In this document: positions 10,751-21,778 of the stretch, piece after piece
Layout: every line of letters begins with the position of its first letter
Numbering within the stretch: position 1 is the first letter of the stretch
Assembly: GCA_002897115.2 (NCBI GenBank)
Contig: BCIH01000002.1
Location: 1,087,721 to 1,151,720, forward strand
Reading direction: 5' to 3'
Source of the DNA: Prototheca cutis
Lineage: Eukaryota > Chlorophyta > Trebouxiophyceae > Chlorellales > Chlorellaceae
DNA: 64,000 bases
Program-made: the position numbers and the translations under genes
The notes under the pieces: model-generated
Seen by the model: only the letters and a program-made list of their open reading frames with translations
What the model was told of the DNA's origin: nothing
Database searches by the model: none

Positions 10751-11859
10751 ATGGGCGACTTTAGTCAGCTCGTGAACAAGGCGCTCGGGCGGAACCAGGA
10801 GACTGGAGGGATCGCCTTCTGGGAGCATCCCGAGCGATCTGGATGGCTCATGAAGCAAGGTAGGGACAAGATTTGTGTTACTGTCGTGAGTGGGGACCAT
10901 GCTCGCAGGAACCTGGACCGCGGAGTGTTCATAGGCCGCACCAATGAACGACCCATTGCCCCGATCCTTGGTGCAGGGGAGTTGATCAAGACCTGGCGGA
11001 GGAGGTGCGCATGTTGCCCGCCGGATTGGCTGTATTGACGGCCTTGTAGATTAAGGCTGCACGTCTGGGCACCCAGTTCGTAGCCTTGGTTCATGGCATG
11101 GGTTCAGAGCCTCCATGTCTCAAACGCACCCTCTGCCACCGCGGCGGCCATTCCCGCCCTCCAAAACAACCCACACCGCATCTCTCAAAAATGCAAACAG
11201 GTGGTTTGTGCTGAAGCAGGGCAAGATCTTCTGGTTCAAGTCAGATGTTGTGCGCCCCGACTCCCAGCCGCGCGGCATCATCGAGGTGAACCAGTGTCTG
11301 AGCATCAAGGGAGCCGAGGACACAATCAACCGGCCCCATGCCTTTGAAATCTCCACCGCCGATGCCAGCATGTACTTTATCGCCGATTCAGACAAGGTAC
11401 GTTGTCGAATGCATGAATTTTGGATGTGTGGGGCTGCTGTGGTGAAGAGTGACTGTCAACGTGGCGGTGCTGATGCTGCCTGACGATGGCCATCCGGGAG
11501 GAAGAGTGCAGGGGGATATGGGCTCGGGCATTTGAAGTTCCCACAAGGCCTGGAATTCCATTCTCAGGACACGGAGCCCCGTACGGCCAACCCCAACCAA
11601 ACCATCTTCCTCGATCACATCACAGGAAAAGGAGGACTGGATCAATGCCGTTGGCAGGGCCATTGTCAGGCACTCTCGCAGGTGAGACTGGTGGTGGGAA
11701 GTGGGTGGAAGTCTCTCCCTCACTGCACAGCCATATTGGTGTCGTACATTAGTTTGCGCATGGTCGGTCAACCAAGCAATCCTCTCCTGCAAACCTTCCA
11801 AACACTGCAGCATGCTGGACCGGGACCAAGTTGACTACAGTACAGGGCAAGAATGGTGA
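10751..11859 (+). CDS. Pleckstrin-homology domain protein of the plant AtPH1 type
   Basis: Small phosphoinositide-binding protein consisting almost only of one PH domain. In plants the homologue binds PI3P on endosomes. Five exons: 10751-10859, 10977-11004, 11201-11396, 11626-11681 and 11811-11859, all in phase. Motifs: WEHPERSGWLMKQG and LIKTWRRRWFVLKQGKIFWF (basic lipid-binding beta1-beta2 loop), then PRGIIEVNQCLSIKGAED, then EKEDWINAVGRAIVRHSRS (the C-terminal helix with its invariant Trp). The end, VDYSTGQEW, keeps the VDY seen in plant PH1. Exon 2 is only 28 bases. Protein length, about 145 residues, matches the family. Confidence 0.93.
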
Positions 11860-12725
11860 AACCTTCTTGAGACTGGTCGACTCTCACCTGCACAGCAAGG
11901 GCATGTCTCCCAAACAAATTGCCTGTTTGACCGCATTCCCTAGCCGCGTCGCTCAGAGAATGGGTTGGGTTCCTTCTGATAGCAGGGCAGGTCGTGCAAG
12001 GATGTTTTAGAAGGCCCCGGAAATTGACCCTGGCACGGCAATTGTCACACCTTGGTGGTCCATCATTGAGGTGGTCGACCTTCCTATTGCCCTGCAGAGT
12101 GAAAAATTTGCGGGCCATCAGTGATGCCCAGCAACCCCCGGGGTGATGTGACGCTGTTGCTGGCTGAGCTGGTTGCATTATTTTGGCCCTGCATGGTACA
12201 ACTGAGTGCATAGTTGGGGTTGCCTGGGGATCCCCAAGCCAGCTATGCTCCTGGCCAGAGGGATTCCATTCACAGGTGCCCAGCGTCGCTCGGACAATCA
12301 AGAGATTTGTTTGCTTCACCCTCGCTGTGTGCCCTCCTGTATCCGTGTGCCTGCAGACTTGATTCGATGGGCGCCTTGTACCATTTGTATGCTTCTGTTA
12401 CAGCAGGAACGATAGTTGTTAGAGACGGCAAATTCTGCGGCGCTCGGCGGGCAGCGACAACCTTTCTTCTTCTTCAGTCGATGGCCATCGACCAGTGCTT
12501 GGGTGCTTTGGAGGATGGTGATGGGAGCGGGAGGGGATGCGGGAGTTTTCAGAATCCCGCCGCCGGCCCCCCTTCTCACTACCCTTCTAGTCGGTCGGGG
12601 ATTCAGTCCGTGCTCCCCAGCCAAGGGAACCAACTGGGCCTTTGAGAATGCGAAACACGCAGACCGATGCCAGGCCCACGCCTCCATCCTTCCCACGACC
12701 ATCCACCAACTCAGCCAACTCGCGT
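11860..12725. other. Convergent spacer with no gene seen
   Basis: About 870 bases between the PH gene stop (+) and the MPP-alpha stop (-). Open frames here show no family resemblance. Presumably two 3' untranslated regions and spacer. Confidence 0.4.
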
Positions 12726-14594
12726 TTATGCGAGCTGCTTGCGGATGGCATCCAGGGATGGGATGCGGGCAATGTCGCCCTGCGCGGACAGCGTCGGGGG
12801 CTTGGACAGCATGGCCTTGACCGTGGCCTTGACCTGGTCAGCCGTCAGCGCGTTGATGGCCGCGGCAAACTCAGACACGGGCTTGCGCGCGCCGTAGGTC
12901 AGGACCTGGCGGCCAATGTCCTCGGCCACAACAGCGCGGCTCTCCAGGTTCATGAGCACGGAAGAAAGGGCGGCATTCTTGGCACGCTCCAGCTCCTCGC
13001 CGTCCGTAAGGTCGTTGGCCAGCCCCGCCAGCTCGTCGGCCATGACGGCCACCAGCGCGTCGGCGGCATCGCCCGGGGCGGTGCCGAAGATGCCCAGCAG
13101 CCCCGTGTCGTTGTAGATGGAGCTCAGGGCGGTGCAGTTGGACACCCACGCGTGCTGGTTGAGCACGCGGCGGTACAGGCGCGAGTGCATGCCCTTGCCG
13201 GGGCCGCCGGCCGAGAACGAGCCGCCGCCGCCCAGCAGGTACTGCAGCACGGTGGCAGACACCGAGGCCTGCACGTCGCGCCAGCCACCGGGCAGCTCAA
13301 ACGCCAGGATCGCATGCGCCAGGCCCCCGGGGGCCGTGCGGCGGTACTCNCCGCCCGTGTAGCCCGAGGTCACCGCAACCGCGGGGCCGGCATCCGCCAG
13401 AGTGCCTAGCAGCGGCTCCGCCAGGCCCACCAGCTCATCGTGGTCGACGCCCGCGCCCGACAGCACGACGCGCTGCGCGGTGTAGTTGGACGACACGAAG
13501 CCGGCAATGTCGGCGGGGGTAAGCAGGTCCGCGGCGCCCTCGGGCGACACCAGCGGGTTGCCCAGACCTCCCGTGAACGCGGCAGAGTGCAGGCCCTCCA
13601 CCAGCGACAGTTGCGGGTTGTCGGCCAGGCCCTTCAGGTCGGCCTCCAGCCGGGCAACCGCATCGGCGACCTCGTGGCGCTGGAACCGGGGGTTGAGCAC
13701 CGCGTCGGCCAGAATCTCGAGCGCAGCCGCAAGCTCCGTGCGCGGGACGTCGATGGTGTACGCCATCTGCTCACGGGAAGCGCTGGCCAGCACGTTGGCG
13801 CCGATGGCCTCCACGTCACGCACCAGGCGTAGGTGGGAGCGGTTGGATGTCGACCGGAAGGCCAGGTACTCCAACAGGTGCGTCACGCCAGTGCTGCCTG
13901 CACTCTCATTCACGCTGCCAGACTCGACGTAGATGCCCACCGTCGCCGTCGCGCCCTGTGTGTTTTTGGGGTGTGTTTTTTTGGGTCGGTGCATGTTCTT
14001 TTGGGAATGGAGCCGTGGGTGGGCATGCCAGTTGGGGTCGCATGGGAGCATAGCAAGCCTGGAGGAGAGGGTGGGCCCCACTGTGGTGCTGTGGTGGGTG
14101 TCAGTGGCCCATGGTTGCCCGACCTGTTCCCCATGGCAGTCTGTCCACACGCCCATTGGCATGGGCATGCGAAAACTTTATCGAGTGCACTCGACAAGCG
14201 CCGGGTTTGCCGGACGGGGCCCGAGCGGGGGGTCCCCGGGTCACCAATCCAACCCATCCACCAACATTCGTCAACCCGAAACCCGTCGGCCCCAGAGCAG
14301 CGTGCTCACCGGGGTGTTCTCGCTAGCGATCTTGACGCCATTGGACAGGGTGGTCTGCTTGGTCTGGGCCCGGGTGGAGGGGGCACCGGTCGGGGTGGGG
14401 AGCTCCACGCCGGGCAGGGGCTCGGTCAGGGGCACCGTGACACGGGAGGAGCCACCGAACAGGCCGGACAGGAAACCCTTCCCGCTGGACGCCGCCACGG
14501 CAGGGGCCGCTGCCTGCACGCCAGCGCTGTTGGAAAATGCCGCCCGGCCGAGCGCCCTGGCGGGCTGCTCCAGCCCACGACGCAGGCTGGCCAT
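12726..14594 (-). CDS. Mitochondrial processing peptidase alpha subunit
   Basis: Substrate-recognition subunit of the peptidase that removes mitochondrial presequences; in plants it is also part of complex III. Two exons, 14594-14310 and 13955-12726, join in phase (SENTP to GATATVGIYVESGS). The hallmark glycine-rich loop is present (GGGGSFSAGGPGKGMHSRLY). The position of the zinc-binding HxxEH motif reads HLLEYLAF, so catalytic residues are missing, as expected for alpha rather than beta. The N-terminus (MASLRRGLEQPARALGRAAF) is a typical targeting peptide and is followed by an Ala/Gly/Pro-rich linker. One ambiguous base (13351) makes one residue unknown. Codon use is very GC-rich. Confidence 0.93.
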
Positions 14595-14983
14595 CGCGCT
14601 GCTACGCTGCTAGGGGGGGCCTCGCCTGATGCCAAGCCACACTGCCGCACAATGATGCAGGCCAAATGTTACGGTATCAGCGATGCGCGGCCCGCAGTGC
14701 ATTTAGTGCCATGCCCAGGCAAACCGATCGCTGGGGTGCTTGCAACCATGACACACAGTGGCCGCCGGGGACAAAGGCCCCACCTGAGCGAATTCGCGTG
14801 CCAGCCAGGCTGGATCAGAACGGAGAATTGCCTCCCCGCCGGCCAGCTCCGCCCGGCCCCAGGAGCGCTAAACGGGGTGCTCTCCCGGCATGCTGCTACA
14901 CGCCTCGGAATTGAATATAACCCAGCGGCGTCTGATAAGGCTCCCTGCCGCCTTCCCGCCCGACGGGGCGCTCGCCAGATCAG
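14595..14983. other. Divergent promoter region, MPP-alpha / YIPF
   Basis: 389 bases between two start codons in opposite directions. An AT-rich motif GAATATAACC near 14917-14926 is about 60 bases upstream of the YIPF ATG and may be a TATA-like element. This is weak inference. Confidence 0.4.
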
Positions 14984-16617
14984 ATGGACAATAGTCAACA
15001 GCCCCTGCAGGCCCCATCGAACCCATTCGGGGATCCATTCGGTACAGAGGCCAATGTACAGACGTACCAGCCCCCCCATATATCATCAGGCGCCTGGAAC
15101 AGCCACGACGATGCCGGGGCTCTGGGAGAGGACGACGAGCCCTTCTCGGCAGCCCACCTGGCTGCAATGCACGAGGCATCCGTCCCAGCCATCCTGCCCC
15201 AGCCCCAGCCCTCCAGCTCCTTTTCTCCCAATGCCGCCCCTAAAGACCTCCCCTTTGCAAGTGCGTGGTACTGGGATGTGCTGGGGGGGGGGGGGGGGGG
15301 GGGCCTTCTGTGATGGGGGCCCTGTGTGCGGCGCTTCCCGTGGCGGCACATGCTACATGGGCGGTGGTAGTGTACATGTCATCTTGACCATATCACTGCA
15401 TGGACGATCGTTAACCCCGTCATCATCATTGTTGCACAACAGGTGGAGTGGCTGTGCCTCAGGACGTGAGCGGCCGGATTGGCCCCGCACCCGCCGCCGG
15501 CCCGAGCGGCAGCGGCGCCGGGCGGACAGCCGACATCGCCCTCCTGCCGCCAGGCGCGCCGCCGAGCCTCCCCCCCAGCGGCCCTGGCGCGGAGGACCCG
15601 AGAAACTACGCGTTCTACAACATTCGGCGGTACCGCACGTATTTTAATGTCGACACCAGCGACGTCCTGGGCCGCATCTTCCGCTCCATTGTGCTCTTCT
15701 TCCGCGGCGACTTTTTGGACCAGGTCTCCCCAACCCCCGACTTGTACGGCCCCTTTTGGGTAGCTTCCACACTCGTCTTTGTCTCGGCCGTCACGGGAAA
15801 CTACGCGTCATACCTGGCGTGGAAGCGAGGGCATGCTGATACATCTTCGGGCTCTGGCTGGTACGGCGACATCAACAAGGTAAATCCGCAACCTGTGTGT
15901 GGGTGTGTGTTTTTGTGAGTGGGTGGGTGTATGTGTATGGGGGTACGTGTCGAGGGATTGTGGTATGTCTCACAGCATGGCTCGCAGCAGGTAGCGGCCG
16001 TCATAACCATGCGAGTGTGTGTGTGTGTGAAACGTGAAGAGCTTAACATCCCACCATCCACGCCCACCGCTCATGATGCAGGTGGGCGGCTCCATGGGCC
16101 TGTTTTATGGATATGTTGGCGTTGTCGGCTTGGTACTGTGGGGCATTCTGCGGTACCTCAAGGCCAGCATAAGCCTGGCCCACGTCTGGTGCACCTACGG
16201 TGAGGAAGAGGGGGGGTCGGGGTGTCAAGAGGGTCCAAGGGATGTGTTTTGGACTGGAATGTGGTCAGTTGATGCCCAGGGATGGCGGCAGATATTCGCA
16301 TGGGCAACCTTTGTCGAGAGATTCGATTCAATGCCCGTGGCCCTCCCTTTCCCCTTCCTTTTCCAGGTTACGCATTGGCAGTGTTCATCCCTATGGCCTT
16401 TGTGTGTGTGTTCCCCGTGGACATTATGAGATGGGTGGTCGTTGGCGTTGCGACACTGACGTCCGGAATCTTCATTCTCAGCAGTTTCCGTGTAGCCATC
16501 CTGGAGGCGGCCGGTGCGAAGGCCGTGCCGCTCTTTCTTGTCATGGCCGCGCTACACGCCGGGTTGGGCCTCGCACTCAAGCTCTACTTTTTCCGCTACA
16601 CCACCATCGAGATCTGA
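14984..16617 (+). CDS. YIP1-family Golgi membrane protein (YIPF1/YIPF2 type)
   Basis: Multi-pass protein of ER-Golgi membranes that associates with Rab GTPases. Four exons: 14984-15260, 15443-15879, 16082-16199 and 16367-16617, all in phase. The long N-terminal tail is soluble and Pro/Ser/Gly-rich, and opens with NPF-type motifs (SNPFGDPFG). The conserved core begins at NIRRYRTYFNVDTSDVLGRI and PDLYGPFWVASTLVF. It continues with five hydrophobic segments, including GLFYGYVGVVGLVLWG and IMRWVVVGVATLTSGIFIL, ending at RYTTIEI. The NVDT...RI and PDLYGPFW motifs are those of the YIPF1/2 branch. Intron 1 holds a 21-G run. Confidence 0.92.
15283..15303 (+). repeat. Poly-G tract (21 nt) in YIPF intron 1
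   Basis: Uninterrupted G run on the sense strand, about 20 bases after the donor. Confidence 0.95.
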
Positions 16618-16891
16618 CATTTCTTGCTTTTGGCGCAGTCGTTGTGACGCTCTGTACGTTTGACCATGCCTGGCTGCGCTCTGGTGTCGCGAGCATCACA
16701 CGGACATTCAGCAGTGCTTCCCAAGCGGGCAGGGTTTCTTTGCCCCCCAATGCACACATGCACAAGGGAGCAGAGGAAGAAAAACGGCGCAAGCTCTTTG
16801 CCAAGGGATGCATTTGAACAGGGACTAGCCAAGGCAAGGTCATTCTGCATCAATTTGCCAGGGAGTGAGGAAGCTAAGCCACATGTATCAA

Positions 16892-18639
16892 TCAGAGCGC
16901 CGCGGTGCGGGCCTGAACGAGCGCCGTGTGAAGCGGCTTGGAAGCTGCCGCGATGATGCCATGATTGAGGCTTTCAAGAAACCGGCCTTCCCCAAAGTCC
17001 AGGGGTTTGCCTGCTCCGTCGCTGACAATGCCTCCGGCTTCAGCGACGATGATGGAGCCAGCCGCGTGGTCCCAGACCTTTTCCTTGTAGGACACCGGCG
17101 GCATGCGCAGGAACACCGATGCGTCGCCCCGCGCCAGCAGGCCTGTGCATCGTCGGGAGCAGTTGTGCCGATGATCATGTGCTTGTGTGTGGGGAGTTGG
17201 GCGTTCTAACCTCTGCTCTTGCAGGCCAGGTGCCACATCTGGCAAGCAGCGTTCAAAAGATTGGGCAGGCCTTTCACACAACATAGTAAAGCAAAGAAGA
17301 TGAATGAGCAACCCCACAAACCACACACACACACACACACCGTATTTCACTTGGCTGTCCAGCTTGAGCGCCGGGCGGACGACGCCGGCTGCAGCAGCTA
17401 GGCTGTCGGTCAGTCCGTGGCGGCTGTGCTTGGCTTCGGCCGACGTCATGTAGACGGCATCGGCTGGGGCGATGTCCGTGGCGGCTTGGATTCTGGTCCG
17501 AGGCCCCTCTGGCCGCCACAGGGGCTCGACATAGGCACCACGACCCGCAGTCGCGGTGAACAGACACCCCAAGCCCTCGTCAGCGCCGGCATCCCCGGCA
17601 CGTATGGCGTCCAGGACGGGCTGGGTGACGGGTCCCTGCAAGGGCAGGTTTGGGCAGCCCAGCGTGCCCAGCGTGACGAAGCCGTCCTGCACGCGCGCGA
17701 GGCACACTGCGTACTGCCTCCCCGCCAGGAATCCCTTGGTGCCGTCGATGGGGTCGAGCACCCAGTGCGCATCACCGCAGATGCCGTCGCTGCTCCCACA
17801 GTCAATCAACTCAGCCACCTCTTCCGGGGTCAGCTCCACGGTGCCCAGCGTGGCGTTGACCAGCGCAGTGACGCGTGCAAGCATGGCCGCACCGTCGCTC
17901 GTCCTAAACAATGGCGGTGATGATGAAAAGGGTGAGCAGACTGCCTGGGGAGAGGCCGAGGTGGGGAAGGTGACCGCCGACAAAAGTGCCAGAGGTGCCT
18001 ATGGAAATGGCCACCCAGAAGCATTGGACTGCCGGCAGTGCGGTCCTTGTCTTCCCTCTCGACAAAACAGGGCTGCCTCAGCATCATCACAGAAACAAGG
18101 ACAAAAAAAGGGTCCGCCACTATGCACCTGAGCTCGGCGGCATCTTCTTCTGCAACCATGGACAGTGGGGTGGATGGGAAACTCTGCTTCAGGCTCCAGG
18201 CAACCAGGGCTTGCGCGCCGTAGTCTGCCACCGTGACCGGGCTCTCGTCCGCCTTTTCCGAGCTCTCAGCGCTTGTCAGGGTTGCTTGCACCTTCTGTGG
18301 ATTGGTAGGCATTGATGAAAGGGGGGCACCTTTAATAAGAACATCATGCATGAAAGGTTGGGCTTGCGGCGAGACAGTCTGACTCGGTACCGCTGGTCCA
18401 GTCGTCACCCCTCCAGGGCCTTAGAACCCCCTTCCCCCCGCCGGGGGCATCAGTAGTGCAAACCATCTGCAAATCATGCAAGCCATTACCAATCCACGCC
18501 CCCTGAAGTATGCAACACAAGCACGCACCGCACAGAGATTGGCGGCGAGGCGGACCGCCGCGCATGCCGCCGCCAGGTGCCTGTCCTTTTCCTCTGCACT
18601 CATGCTTGCAGTTCCACCAAGACGGTAGCTGAAGGCCAT
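16892..18639 (-). CDS. SAL1: 3'(2'),5'-bisphosphate nucleotidase, SAL1/HAL2 type
   Basis: Hydrolyses 3'-phosphoadenosine 5'-phosphate (PAP) to AMP, clearing the by-product of sulfotransfer. In plants it also controls PAP retrograde signalling. Four phase-consistent exons: 18639-18529, 18294-18128, 17903-17341 and 17142-16892. Motifs of the Li-sensitive, Mg-dependent phosphatase fold are present: VADYGAQALV, MVAEEDAAEL (metal-binding EE/D), WVLDPIDGTKGFL (DPIDGT signature), KHSRHG, KLDSQVKYG, and VWDHAAGSIIVAEAGG near the end. No clear chloroplast transit peptide is visible at the chosen ATG, which begins MAFSYRLGG. An intron (CA)n tract follows KLDSQVKYG. Confidence 0.94.
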
Positions 18640-19130
18640 TTTAGGACGTCTACCGTTGGATCTGGGCTGTGCTGGGCGAGTGGGACCCAAACATGAACTC
18701 GTGCTAGAGAAGACTGGTGACAAGCTGGGTCCAGGAGGGCTTGGAACAGGAACGGGCAGGCGGCACGAAAGGCGGGGCAAGAAGCGCGCGCTGCAGACAA
18801 GTCTCATCGTCAAAATGCCTGCATCATGCATTTGCAATCATGACGAAAATTCTATTGAAGGCAGAATCCCTCTGGCGCAGCGGGGCACGCGTGCTGAGGT
18901 GCGGTATCAGGGGGCGAATGGCAAATTTGAGGGACCGGTGGATGGCGAATTGGCAGCATTGGGCCCATCTCGTCGGAGGGAGAAGCAACTCTTCCAGGAA
19001 ATTCCGAAGCCCCGTCGCAAAACCTCCCCCCCTCGCATTCGCAGCTTGAGTGGACGTATTTGCGGAGCCGACAGAGCTCAACTGGGGAGGCTCCCGAGAC
19101 GATTGTGGCCCCGAGGGGCTTTGGCTCGCC
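18640..19130. other. Divergent promoter region, SAL1 / SKIP
   Basis: 491 bases between two head-to-head start codons. Several open frames cross it on both strands, but none resembles a protein family. Confidence 0.4.
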
Positions 19131-21405
19131 ATGTCTCTGCTCGCCTCCCTCCCCCCTCCAACAAAGACGTATGTGGCCTCCGAGCCCGAGCTGCCAACCA
19201 GTTCGGGCGCCAGGCACGCACCTGGTGTGATTCGAGAGGTCCCGCCGTATGGCCGGCGCCAGGGCTTTGTGCCCCGCCGGGTGGAGGACTTTGGCGATGG
19301 TGCGTGGTTGTTCGCGGGGACGGCCCTGTTCTTGGCTTGCGCGATCATGCATGCGGGCATTGCGTTGGTCACGATTGTTGTATGCCGCGTTATCCTGCCT
19401 GGCGGGCAAGACAGCGAGCCTGCCTGCTGCGAGTGCCTGCTTGTCTCTCGGTGGTGTGTGTAGTGTTTGGGATGGGGGGCTCTCAGGCCATGCTCTTCCA
19501 AATCGAGGACATTCCACGGGCATGCGCCCTGCCACATCTCGTCCCAAGCAATAAAAACAACATCAAACGCGGGCCAAACAAATGAACACCGCAGGTGGCG
19601 CCTTCCCCGAGGTGCACGTGTTGCAGTACCCGCTGGAGATGGGCCGGCCCAACCAGCGTGGTGGCGCCGGCGGCGGTGGTATCGCCGGCGGCCGCGGTTC
19701 TGGCACGGTGGTGGCGTTGTCTGTGAACGCCGACGGTGAGGTGAACTATGACGCGGTGATCCGGCAGGGCAAGGCTGCTCAAAAGTGGGTGGCGTCTTCA
19801 CATGGCGCGCTGGTCCCTAAGCTGGAGCAGCTGAACAGCGAGATGCCGTTGCCTGACGAGGAGAGTGTGGAGGAGTCTGCCCGCGACACCGCGGCGGCAC
19901 TGGAGGCAGTGCTGTCGCGGAAACAGGCCGCGGTCAACCCCAAGACGCTGCCCGCACAGCCCGGCGCAGCGCAGTACATCAAGTACACCCCCGCGAATTC
20001 CAACGCGGCGCATGCTTCGGGCGCGGCGACGCGGATCATCAAGATGCAGGATGCGCCCGTCGACCCCCTGGAGCCGCCCAAATTCCGGCACGTCAAGGTT
20101 CCCCGCGGCGCCGGGTCGCCGCCCGTGCCAGTCATGCACTCTCCGCCCCGGGCCCTGACCGCCAAGGACCAGGCCGACTGGCGCATTCCGCCCTGCATTT
20201 CCAACTGGAAAAACTCAAAGGGCTACACCATCCCACTGGACAAGCGTTTGGCAGCTGATGGGCGGGGGCTCCAGGAAGTCCAGGTCAACGATCAGTTTGC
20301 GAAATTCGCCGAAGCGCTGTACGTCGCAGAGCACAAAGCCCGGTCGGCCGTCGACGCCCGTGCCCGCATGCAGCGCGAACTGGCCGCGCGTGAAAAGGAA
20401 TCCAAGGAAAGCGAGCTCCGCGAGCTCGCGCAGCGTGCGCGCCAGGACCGTCTTGGCGGTGGCTTTGGTGGCGGCAGGGACGACGCCTCCGGACTTCATG
20501 GTGCTGCCGACAGTGCTGGAGGCCTGGCTGCCCGCGACGTGGGCGTCGCGGCGCCGCCATCGCCTCCGTCCTCAGATTCGGAGCGCGAACTGCCCCACGC
20601 CCACCGCACCCGCGACGACGAGGATTACGATCGGCGTGGTCATGGCGATCGTTATGAGCACGACGGCGATCGCCGGCGCGAATCTTTTCCAACGGGGGCA
20701 AGGCGCGACGGTGACGATCGTGGCGAGACCCGTCGGGAGCGGGAGGAGCGGCGGGCGAGGGACGAAATTCGCGAGGAACGACGGCGCGAACGTGAACGCG
20801 AGCGGAGACTGGAGGCCCGTGACGCGCATGGGCACAAGCGGTCAAAGCTCACGCGCGACCGCGACCGTGATATCAGCGAGCGGGTCGCACTGGGCCAGGC
20901 CCGCGTGTCCAACGCGGGTGAAGCCATGTACGACCAACGCCTGTTTAATCAGGACACTGGGGTTGGAGCAGGGCATGGGCCTGACGACGCCTACAACCTC
21001 TACGACAAGCCCCTGTTTGCTGATCGCAGCGAGGTGTTCAAGGCCCGCGGCGGTCGGCACGTCGACGACGATGCCGGTGATGGTGATCGCGCAGGGCCCT
21101 CGGACGCAACCACACGTCGGTTCAAGCCGGACAAGGGCTTTTCGGGTGCCGACTACACCGGTGCATCCCAGAATGAAGGGCCTGTTCAGTTTGAGTCTGA
21201 AGCCGCCGGGGCGGATCCCTTCGGCCTGGACGCGTTCCTGTCTGACGTGCGGGGCGGCCGCAAAAAGGGAGGGCCCCTGGACGACCGCACTGGTCGTGGC
21301 GGGAGCATGGCCGCCGCCGCGGGTGGCTCGGGAGGGACTAGCGGCGAGATGAGTAATCGGCGCATGGACTTTGTGTCCTCCAGCAGCGAGCCCCGCCGGA
21401 GATGA
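19131..21405 (+). CDS. SKIP: SNW/SKIP domain protein (Prp45-like splicing and transcription factor)
   Basis: Core component of the activated spliceosome (NineTeen-related complex); in plants it also links to clock and stress splicing. Two exons, 19131-19299 and 19595-21405, join in phase (VEDFGD to GGAFPEVHVLQYPLEMG). The N-terminus keeps PPYGRRQGFVPRRVEDFGDG. The SNW block is intact: IPPCISNWKNSKGYTIPLDK and RLAADGRGLQEVQVNDQFAK. Then comes a long charged Arg/Glu/Asp coiled region. The C-terminus is typical (YDQRLFNQDTGV, YNLYDKPLFA, VQFESEAAGADPFGLDAFL). It is about 660 residues, longer than most plant SKIPs because of Gly-rich and Ala-rich inserts. Confidence 0.95.
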
Positions 21406-21778
21406 CATGGCATGTGGGTGGACTTTGAATTCGCGAACGCGCAAGGGAGCCGCCGGCGAGCGACCTGGGCGGGGGGACCTACGATCACTTCAAGAATCAC
21501 TGGACATGCACATGGCATTTGCCGTTGTTGTTCCCTGCAGTGCTCTGAACACAGTCATTAAAACAAACTCGTGCGTGTACAGCTGCTCAAAGGGTGTCTG
21601 TGTACATCACAGGTGCGTGCATACACGACAGCCAGCCAGCATCCCGAGGGTTTTATTGTCAGGCATAAGAAGAAGGCCACATCGAATAACAAACGAGCTC
21701 CAGGGAGTCAGTGTACAGAGTCGAGCGTCGCTACGGCTGTGCATCAACGAGAAACCACGGCCACCGCTCGCGGGCCTC
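21406..21778. other. Convergent spacer between SKIP and bystin
   Basis: About 370 bases between two stop codons. Nothing was recognised beyond presumed 3' untranslated regions. Confidence 0.4.

Noticed and set aside
12642..13409. Plus-strand frame antisense to MPP-alpha
   Set aside because: Arises from the strong codon bias of MPP-alpha; repetitive Gly/Arg/His composition only.
13861..13880. Loss of the HxxEH zinc site in the processing peptidase considered as an inactivating mutation
   Set aside because: The glycine-rich loop shows this is the alpha subunit, in which the zinc site is normally degenerate.
13833..15647. Plus-strand frame of 604 codons crossing MPP-alpha and YIPF
   Set aside because: It runs antisense through MPP-alpha exon 1 and then out of frame through YIPF exons. 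Both real genes have clear family motifs, so this is a GC-driven open frame.
20258..21352. Long alternative frame (364 codons) within SKIP
   Set aside because: Shadow of the Arg/Asp-rich SKIP coding frame; low-complexity and without its own motifs.
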